Part shown: piece after piece, positions 41,550-49,777 of the stretch | How the letters are laid out: every line of letters starts with the position of its first letter | Position numbering within the stretch: position 1 is the first letter of the stretch | Made by a program: the position numbers and the translations under genes | Notes under the pieces: model-generated | What the model was told of the DNA's origin: nothing | Seen by the model: only the letters and a program-made list of their open reading frames with translations | The model's database searches: none | From: Succinivibrio sp. | Lineage (GTDB): Bacteria > Pseudomonadota > Gammaproteobacteria > Enterobacterales > Succinivibrionaceae | NCBI GenBank assembly: GCA_017635415.1 | Contig: JAGBLM010000080.1 | Span: 1 to 49,777 of the forward strand | DNA: 49,777 nt | Direction of reading: 5' to 3'

Positions 41550-43547
41550 CTAAAAGCCTTCTCTGCGACGGCTGCCGCGAGATCCTGAAGAATGCCTTCT
41601 GTCCCGGTCCTGAAAACTAAAGGCAGGTCTTTCCGAGTTACTTCTGCGTTTACCCTCACGCTTTCTGCGGGAATCACCTAAATCACGGTGTGACTGCATG
41701 CCCTGCCGGTCATAGTCGCGCTCACGACCTCTGCCGCCCTCTCTTCTGCCGTGAGGCGGCTCTGCAGTATATTCACGCAGTTCAAGCGGTCTGCCGCAGA
41801 CTAAAGCGGAGGCCAGAATATCCTTGGTTTCTGCAGGCATACCATCAGGCAGGTCGACAGTGGAGAATGTATCAAAGATTGAGATCTCGCCGATATACTT
41901 GCTCTCGATATTGCCCTCATTGGCAATGGCGCCTACTATCTGTCCAGGTTTCGCACCATCCCTGCGACCGACAGCGACACGGAAACGAATCATCTTCATA
42001 TCCGGGAACTCTCGCAGCGGCTGCGGCTGTGCACTAGGTGTTCTGCGCGGACGGTCAGCTCTGTCGTGATGCTCCCCCCGATCCCTGCTGCGTCTTTCTC
42101 TGCCATCCCCTTCCTCAAAGATGCGCTGCGCAGGCTCAGGTTTGCTGTCGTCAAGCAGCAGAGCGCCACCTTTCTGAGCCATCTTCGCCAGTGCAGCTGC
42201 CAGGATTTCAGGCTCCAAAGAGTCATCAGTAAGCAGATCAGATACCACCTGCTCATACTCCTCAAGCTCTCCCTGCTCGATGGTTTCAAGGATCTCGTTC
42301 TTGAAGTTCTCAAGTCTAACCTTGTTGACGTCAGCTGCCGTCGGCATCACCATCGGTTCAATCTTCTGTCTGGTCACCCGCTCAATAGACCTAAGAGCAT
42401 GACGCTCACGAGGTGAAACGAAGAGAATGGCCTCTCCGGTACGACCGGCACGTCCGGTTCTGCCGATCCGGTGGACATAGGACTCAGCGTCATAAGGAAT
42501 ATCGTAGTTGATAACGTGGGTGATGCGGTCTACATCAAGTCCGCGGGCGGCCACATCGGTAGCAACAATGATATCAAGAGATCCACTCTTGAGTCTTTCT
42601 ATGATCTTTTCTCTCTGACGCTGCGGAATATCACCGTGCAGTGCCGCACAGGCAAGACCACGGGCCATCAGTTTGTTGGCCACATCCTCAGCATCGGTCT
42701 TGGTTCTCACAAAGACCAGCACCGCATCATAAGGCTCGACTTCAAGAAGTCTGGTCATCGCATCAATCTTGTGAAAGCCCGAGGCCACCCAGTAACGCTG
42801 ATGAACGGTTGTTGCCGTGGTAGTCTTCGATTCGATACGGATTTCCGTTGGATTCATCAGATGCTCACGGGCAATCCTGGCAATGGCAGGAGGCATAGTA
42901 GCCGAAAATAAGGCGGTCTGTCTGTCATCAGGAGTGTTGCTCAGGATCCAGTCCACATCATCAATAAAGCCCATTCTCAGCATTTCATCGGCTTCATCAA
43001 TGACCAAAAAACGCACACTGTCAAGCTGCACCTTGCCACGTTCAATGAGATCAATAAGTCTGCCAGGAGTGCCAACTACCACCTGAGCGCCATGACGCAG
43101 AGCCCTTATCTGATTGTCATAGGAGGCCCCGCCATAAATAGGCACAACTCTGAAGTCATCAATGAATTTGGCAAACTTGGTAATAGCCTCTGAAACCTGT
43201 AGCGCAAGTTCACGGGTAGGCTCAAGGATCAGGGCCTGAATTCCCGGCTGTTCTGGATCAATTCGTGACAGCACCGGCAGAGAAAAGGCCGCCGTTTTAC
43301 CGGTACCGGTCTGGGCCTGACCGAGCATATCCTCACCGTCAAGCATGACCGGAATTGACTGCATCTGAATCGGAGTCGGAGATTCAAAGCCAAGTGCTGA
43401 CACAGCCTTGAGCACTCTCTTGTCAAGATTCATATCCTTAAAGGTTAATAGTTCTTCACCACCGTTATCAGCTTCAGCAAGAAGAAGACTGTCATCGGCA
43501 CCGGTGGAAACAGCCATAGCCGTGTCTTTGTCGTTATTGTCAGACAT
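41550..43547 (-). CDS. deaD: DEAD-box RNA helicase DeaD/CsdA
   Basis: The 665-residue ATP-dependent RNA helicase matches DeaD, which works in ribosome assembly and mRNA decay, especially in the cold. The motifs are complete: Q motif with FESPTPIQMQSIP near 54-66, AQTGTGKT near 77, PTRELA, DEAD in FLVIDEADEM near 178, SAT, and HRIGRTGRAGR near 360. A DbpA-type RNA-binding domain follows (FRVAVGRRDGAKPGQIVGAI near 530), then a long Arg/Gly/Asp/Ser-rich tail. The tail ends directly at an IS605 relic, so its natural end may have been changed; the final residues RRREGF look like normal tail. Monocistronic. Confidence 0.95.
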   Translation of the reverse strand: MSDNNDKDTAMAVSTGADDSLLLAEADNGGEELLTFKDMNLDKRVLKAVSALGFESPTPIQMQSIPVMLDGEDMLGQAQTGTGKTAAFSLPVLSRIDPEQPGIQALILEPTRELALQVSEAITKFAKFIDDFRVVPIYGGASYDNQIRALRHGAQVVVGTPGRLIDLIERGKVQLDSVRFLVIDEADEMLRMGFIDDVDWILSNTPDDRQTALFSATMPPAIARIAREHLMNPTEIRIESKTTTATTVHQRYWVASGFHKIDAMTRLLEVEPYDAVLVFVRTKTDAEDVANKLMARGLACAALHGDIPQRQREKIIERLKSGSLDIIVATDVAARGLDVDRITHVINYDIPYDAESYVHRIGRTGRAGRTGEAILFVSPRERHALRSIERVTRQKIEPMVMPTAADVNKVRLENFKNEILETIEQGELEEYEQVVSDLLTDDSLEPEILAAALAKMAQKGGALLLDDSKPEPAQRIFEEGDGRERRSRDRGEHHDRADRPRRTPSAQPQPLREFPDMKMIRFRVAVGRRDGAKPGQIVGAIANEGNIESKYIGEISIFDTFSTVDLPDGMPAETKDILASALVCGRPLELREYTAEPPHGRREGGRGRERDYDRQGMQSHRDLGDSRRKREGKRRSNSERPAFSFQDRDRRHSSGSRGSRRREGF

Positions 43548-43699
43548 TAGAAAATTACTCCGTTGATGGAGGTACCCTTAAGGCTTGCGCTTGCAAGAAA
43601 AGCAGAACTTCAAAACAAACCCGTCAGAAACCGCAAATATTACTAGGACAGAAAAACCCGCTGTCCGCAAAGGGAGGACCCCCGAATTAAAGATACGCC

Positions 43700-43728
43700 A
43701 TTATAGCATATTTGATATAGATCACAAA
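43700..43728 (-). promoter_or_regulatory. Promoter of deaD
   Basis: On the minus strand TATAAT (43700-43705) is preceded at 16 bases by TTGTGA. The start near 43693 gives a leader of about 146 bases, in line with long leaders of cold-inducible deaD mRNAs. The -35 overlaps a CRP/FNR-like site. Confidence 0.5.
43711..43726. promoter_or_regulatory. CRP/FNR-like operator between deaD and leuA
   Basis: TTTGA-TATAGA-TCACA agrees with the CRP consensus TGTGA-N6-TCACA in 9 of 10 positions. Read as TTGAT-ATAG-ATCAC it agrees with the FNR consensus TTGAT-N4-ATCAA in 9 of 10. Which protein binds cannot be decided. It overlaps the -35 of deaD and lies about 200 bases upstream of the predicted leu start. 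Confidence 0.5.
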
Positions 43729-43748
43729 TTTAAATTTCAGTATTCTTT

Positions 43749-43875
43749 TTTTGCAAAAACATTAGATTTTGCAAAAAGAAATGCACCATTTTGGATTGTA
43801 AAATCTTATCTTTTTGAAAAGAAATATCTATATATATTAACATGTTAATAATTTTTTATTTATAATTTTGCAAAA
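43749..43875. repeat. Three TTTTGCAAAA palindromes upstream of leuA
   Basis: The perfect 10-bp palindrome TTTTGCAAAA occurs at 43749-43758, 43767-43776 and 43866-43875, in an AT-rich stretch that also holds TTAACATGTTAA (43838-43849). The first two centres are 18 bases apart; the third lies next to the predicted leu -35. Such repetition is unlikely by chance and suggests binding sites for a leu regulator (Lrp- or LeuO-like, inference). Confidence 0.5.
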
Positions 43876-43880
43876 ACCGA

Positions 43881-43908
43881 TTGAAATACATAACCAACAG
43901 ATTATGAT
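43881..43908 (+). promoter_or_regulatory. Promoter of leuABCD
   Basis: TTGAAA (43881-43886) and TATGAT (43903-43908) lie 16 bases apart. The start near 43915 gives a leader of about 140 bases that includes the short Ile/Leu ORF. Confidence 0.6.
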
Positions 43909-43937
43909 GAGGAAAACAGTTTATTTACCGAGGTCAG

Positions 43938-43979
43938 ATGAAGATATTTATGAGCAGACATATTCTTATTCGACTGTGA
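43938..43979 (+). CDS. Short Ile/Leu-containing leader ORF upstream of leuA
   Basis: A 13-codon ORF, MKIFMSRHILIRL, follows GAGGT four bases before its ATG and lies 76 bases before leuA, downstream of the predicted promoter. Five of 13 residues are Ile or Leu, with HILIRL at the end. This fits a leader peptide of a branched-chain amino-acid operon. I could not find a convincing terminator with a T run between it and leuA, so classic attenuation is not shown; translation-linked or Rho-dependent control is possible. It may also be chance. Confidence 0.4.
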   Translation: MKIFMSRHILIRL

Positions 43980-44055
43980 CGTTTTGACCAGCAGTTCGTT
44001 CCACGTTTCTGTTTAACCAGGCCTCAGGCTTCACATACAGTTTTAAGGATTTAAT

Positions 44056-46733
<2,678 letters not shown>

Positions 46734-46746
46734 AGGAACACAGCAA

Positions 46747-48153
46747 ATGGGTAAAACACTTTACGAAAAGGTCTATGAAAGTCATATAGTCTTTGAGCAA
46801 CAAGGAGAAATCCCTACTCTCTATATTGACAGACAGCTCGTGCATGAGGTTACTTCTCCTCAGGCCTTTGCCGGAATTGAAGCAGCCGGACGCACTCTGC
46901 GTCATCCTGAACTTCATCTTGCCACCATGGATCATGATATCTCCACTAAGGAGGCCTCCATTGCCGCCTGCAGTCCGATGGCCCAGCAGCAGGTAAAAGC
47001 CCTTATCGCCAATACCGAGAAGTTCGGAGTTAAACTTTTTGGTCTTGGGGACATCAATCAGGGCATTGTCCATATTGTCGGTCCGCAGGTCGGTTTCACC
47101 CTGCCTGGTACCACCTTGGTCTGCGGCGATTCCCATACCGCCACCCATGGCGCCTTCGGTGCCCTGGCCTTCGGCATCGGCACTTCTGAGGTGGAACATG
47201 TCATGGCCACCCAGACGCTCAAGCAGGCCCGCTTTAAGACCATGAAGATAGACTGTCAGGGCAGTCTGCCAAAGGGCTGTTCAGGAAAAGATCTGGTGCT
47301 GGCGATTATCGGCAAACTGACCACCGCAGGAGGCACCGGCTATGCGGTCGAATTTGCCGGACAGGCCGTCCGTGAACTGTCTATGGAAGGACGCATGACG
47401 CTCTCCAACATGGCCATCGAATTTGGTGCCACGGTCGGCATGATTGCCCCTGATGAAACCACCTTTGCCTACTTAAAGGACCGAATGTTCACGCCAAAGG
47501 GCGAGGAATTTGATAAGGCTGTTGCCTACTGGAAGACCTTAAAATCAGATGATGATGCCGTCTTTGATAAGGTTGTCACCATTGATGCCTCCAGGATTGA
47601 GCCGCAGATTACCTGGGGTACCAATCCAGGACAGGAATGTGCTGTCACCGGTACAGTTCCTTCCCCTGATGACTATGCTGATGCCGTAACCGCAAAATCC
47701 TGCCGCGATGCGCTCTCCTATATCGGACTTGAGAGCGGGCAGAAACTGATTGGTACCCCGGTTGATTATGTCTTTATCGGCTCCTGCACCAACGGTCGTA
47801 TCGAGGATTTCCGTGCTGCAGCACAGATCCTGAAGGGACGCCATATTGCCGCCAATATTCAGCTGGCTCTCGCTGTCCCTGGCACCATGTGGGTCAAGCA
47901 GCAGGCCGAACGCGAAGGTCTTGACAGGATCTTTATCGAAGCCGGCTTTGAATGGAGACTGCCTGGCTGCTCCATGTGTCTTGCCATGAATGACGACAAG
48001 GCTCCTGCAGGGATCCGTGTAGCCTCAACCTCCAACCGCAACTTTGTCGGTCGCCAGGGTAAAGGCTCTAAGACCCACCTTATGAGTCCTGCCTCTGCTG
48101 CCGCCTGTGCCATCAGAGGTTGTATCGCCGACTGCCGTGAGTTTTTAAACTAA
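46747..48153 (+). CDS. leuC: 3-isopropylmalate dehydratase large subunit
   Basis: The 468-residue aconitase-type subunit isomerises 2- to 3-isopropylmalate together with LeuD. The 4Fe-4S cysteines are in GSCTNGR near 346-352 and in [11 protein letters not shown] near 405-415 (CxxC). [20 protein letters not shown] near 128-147 and [10 protein letters not shown] near 430 are family signatures. AAAGGA lies 8 bases before the ATG. Gap to leuB 13 bases. Confidence 0.97.
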   Translation: MGKTLYEKVYESHIVFEQQGEIPTLYIDRQLVHEVTSPQAFAGIEAAGRTLRHPELHLATMDHDISTKEASIAACSPMAQQQVKALIANTEKFGVKLFGLGDINQGIVHIVGPQVGFTLPGTTLVCGDSHTATHGAFGALAFGIGTSEVEHVMATQTLKQARFKTMKIDCQGSLPKGCSGKDLVLAIIGKLTTAGGTGYAVEFAGQAVRELSMEGRMTLSNMAIEFGATVGMIAPDETTFAYLKDRMFTPKGEEFDKAVAYWKTLKSDDDAVFDKVVTIDASRIEPQITWGTNPGQECAVTGTVPSPDDYADAVTAKSCRDALSYIGLESGQKLIGTPVDYVFIGSCTNGRIEDFRAAAQILKGRHIAANIQLALAVPGTMWVKQQAEREGLDRIFIEAGFEWRLPGCSMCLAMNDDKAPAGIRVASTSNRNFVGRQGKGSKTHLMSPASAAACAIRGCIADCREFLN

Positions 48154-48164
48154 GGAGCAGAAAA

Positions 48165-48782
48165 ATGGAAAAATTTACAACTCACAAAGGTGTGGCTGTT
48201 CCTCTTGATTCAGCCAATATCGATACCGATCAGATCATTCCCAAACAGTTTCTGCTCGCGGTAAACCGTAAGGGTTTCGGGGTCCATCTGTTCCACGACT
48301 GGCGCTACCTCGATGATGATGAGACCAAGTTAAATCCTCAGTTCAACCTTAATAAGCCTGAGTACCAGGGCGCCACCATCCTAGTTGCCCGCAACAACTT
48401 TGGTAACGGCTCATCCCGCGAACACGCTCCATGGGCGCTGATGGACTACGGTTTTCGTGCGGTCATCGCCCCGAGTTTTGCCTCGATCTTCAACCACAAC
48501 TCTCTTGGTAACGGTCTGCTCAATGTCGTTCTCAAAGATGAGGAAGTCGAGGAACTGTTCAGGGTACTCACCCAAAAACCAGGAACTGAGATTACGATTT
48601 CTCTTGAGGACATGACTGTCAGATGTGAGAATTTATGCTTTAACTTTGAACTTGATGAATTCCATCGTCACTGCCTGCTTGAAGGCCTTGACAGTATCGC
48701 CCTGACTCTGCAGCACGAAGATGAGATCGCCAAGTTTGAGGCAAAACAGGAGAAATGGCGGCTTAAGGGTACAGCTATCTGA
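48165..48782 (+). CDS. leuD: 3-isopropylmalate dehydratase small subunit
   Basis: The 205-residue swivel-domain partner of Leu[14 protein letters not shown] near 18-30, [15 protein letters not shown] near 78-92 and [16 protein letters not shown] near 105-120 bind substrate and are conserved. AAGGAG lies 7 bases before the ATG, 11 bases after leuC. Last gene of leuABCD, followed by a terminator. Confidence 0.97.
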   Translation: MEKFTTHKGVAVPLDSANIDTDQIIPKQFLLAVNRKGFGVHLFHDWRYLDDDETKLNPQFNLNKPEYQGATILVARNNFGNGSSREHAPWALMDYGFRAVIAPSFASIFNHNSLGNGLLNVVLKDEEVEELFRVLTQKPGTEITISLEDMTVRCENLCFNFELDEFHRHCLLEGLDSIALTLQHEDEIAKFEAKQEKWRLKGTAI

Positions 48783-48836
48783 GTTAGCAGTACTTACTTG
48801 TATCTTTTGACTTTTCAAAGCCTGTGAAGACAGAAA

Positions 48837-48858
48837 AAGGCGGCAGCAGCCGCCTTTT
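48837..48858. terminator. Bidirectional terminator after leuD and the autotransporter gene
   Basis: AAGGCGGC and GCCGCCTT pair around AGCA (stem GGCGGC/GCCGCC plus two A-T pairs). T runs follow on both strands, so it can end both convergent transcripts. Confidence 0.8.
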
Positions 48859-48877
48859 ATCATAGAACCCTTCTGTT

Positions 48878-49777
48878 CTAGAAGGTATATTTAACCTCAG
48901 CAGTGGCCTAGGCTCCACGGTATTTCTCACCGCAAAGACCTTTTATACCGAGGTCAAAGTTAAAGCCCTTGTTGCCTTCAGGTACGATTCTGACGCCGAC
49001 CTCAGCAAAGGCACGGGTGCCATCCTGCTTTGACGGTTCAGCATTGAAGGTACCGGAGTTGGTATTTATTTTGAGTTTTGACTTGCCGTCAAACTCATGC
49101 TCAAGACCTAAACCTGCATAAAGTGAAGTCTTAGGCGTGAAAGCGTGCATATAGCGACCGGCAAGTCTTAAGCGGTGACTTTTCACAGCATCAAGTTTGT
49201 AGGTTTCAGCAGAGGTGCTGAAGTTATCTCCCTTCTGATAGAGGAAGAAGTATTTGCCGTACAGGTCAATGCTGTCTTTGTCATTGAGTTTTATGACCTT
49301 GCCGCCACCTAACTCCACGCCAAAGTAATTGGCACCGATATCGATGTCATATTTACGTCCGGCACTCTCATCATAAAGACCGTCGCTGACTTTAGAACTC
49401 ATTCTGCCGTAGCGCAGAGCAGCATTGACATGCCACAGGTTGGTAAACTCCATATTACCAAGCAAGGCTACACCGTAGTAGGAGACATGACCGCTCTTTT
49501 TGATGTAAGGGTCGGCAGAACCTGCATCAAAGTGATTCTTGAATCTGCCATAACCTGCCTCAAAGGCACCGCCTATAGAGAAGGTACCGTAGGCTGTAGG
49601 CATATTGTTACCAATACCGACCGAGAAATTAAGAGAGTTTAAGGTTACATGAGAGCCTGTTTTTGCTCTTGCCGCACCACCGCCTACAGAGGAGAAGGCC
49701 TGGGTGCCGGTCATACCAGAATGGGCCAGATTGAAGGCAGCAGAGGAACTGGTGTCAGCACCCTGATTTAAGGCTAC
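48878..49777 (-). pseudogene. Autotransporter beta-barrel domain, C-terminal part, with in-frame amber stop
   Basis: An open minus-strand frame enters from the right edge (no start inside the window) and reads beta-barrel sequence. It has alternating aromatic/polar strands such as SYYGVALLGNMEF, HVNAALRYGRMSS, YFGVELGGGKVI and LYAGLGLEHEFDGKSKL, and then TRAFAEVGVRIVPEGNKGF. This is an autotransporter-type (type V) outer-membrane barrel. The frame stops with TAG at 48908-48910, but nine further codons in the same frame read ATAEVKYTF before the next TAG (48878-48880). A terminal aromatic strand ending in F is the normal Omp C-terminus needed for BAM recognition. The natural protein therefore most likely ended there, and the first TAG (one base from CAG, Gln) truncates the last strand. 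The passenger domain lies outside the window. Confidence 0.7.

Noticed and set aside
43904..43987. 27-codon ORF (MMRKTVYLP...) upstream of leuA considered as leader peptide
   Set aside because: It starts inside the predicted -10 element, so it would not be on the transcript, and has no Leu/Ile enrichment.

Overview
The window looks like chromosome of a gammaproteobacterium, most likely an anaerobic member of the Aeromonadales/Succinivibrionaceae (inference). The evidence is moderate GC content, Shine-Dalgarno-led genes, and several gene neighbourhoods shared with enteric bacteria: hup/purHD/yjaG, prfC-tatD-serB-radA, alaA-yfbR and leuABCD. The tRNA genes are gammaproteobacterial in sequence and carry encoded CCA ends. 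Nearly all genes are housekeeping genes on both strands, mostly in short operons closed by intrinsic terminators.

Layout. Positions 1-890 are a mobile-element graveyard: the N-terminus of a possible ISAs1-like transposase runs off the left edge, followed by a frameshifted tnpB fragment and an IS605-type end hairpin. Next come trmL, a DedA protein, an AGCS symporter, an ABC transporter with a HAD phosphatase, pgm and hup (0.9-9 kb). Then purHD, a DUF416 protein, a MepM-like endopeptidase, an orphan UrtA-like binding protein and rsd (9.5-17.3 kb). The overlapping operon prfC-tatD-serB-radA, tRNA-Leu(GAG), slt and a second HAD phosphatase occupy 17.3-25.5 kb. A methionine/cysteine-rich leader peptide with an attenuator-like terminator precedes metQ and an amino-acid oxidase-like gene (25.5-28.1 kb). 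A tRNA operon Pro-Arg-His-Leu, a TauE-like permease with folD, a duplicated-domain secreted protein, fabV, dacB, alaA, yfbR, a DUF4357 protein and an RsmB-type methyltransferase follow (28.1-38 kb). Then come a CPA antiporter, a DapA-like enzyme, a disordered hypothetical protein, a second IS605 relic, deaD, the leuABCD operon, and the C-terminal part of an autotransporter whose last beta strand is cut off by an in-frame amber codon (38-49.8 kb).

Most interesting points. First, the 34-codon leader upstream of metQ has 8 Met and 3 Cys codons, a promoter, a Shine-Dalgarno sequence, a strong terminator, and a segment inside the leader ORF that is perfectly complementary to the terminator's 5' arm. 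This is the layout of a ribosome-mediated attenuator sensing methionine (and possibly cysteine), a mechanism I do not know to be described for methionine transport. Second, leuA is preceded by a 13-codon Ile/Leu-rich leader, three TTTTGCAAAA palindromes and a CRP/FNR-like site. Third, the autotransporter amber codon, the HD-to-HE change in the YfbR homologue and the IS605 relics merit checking.
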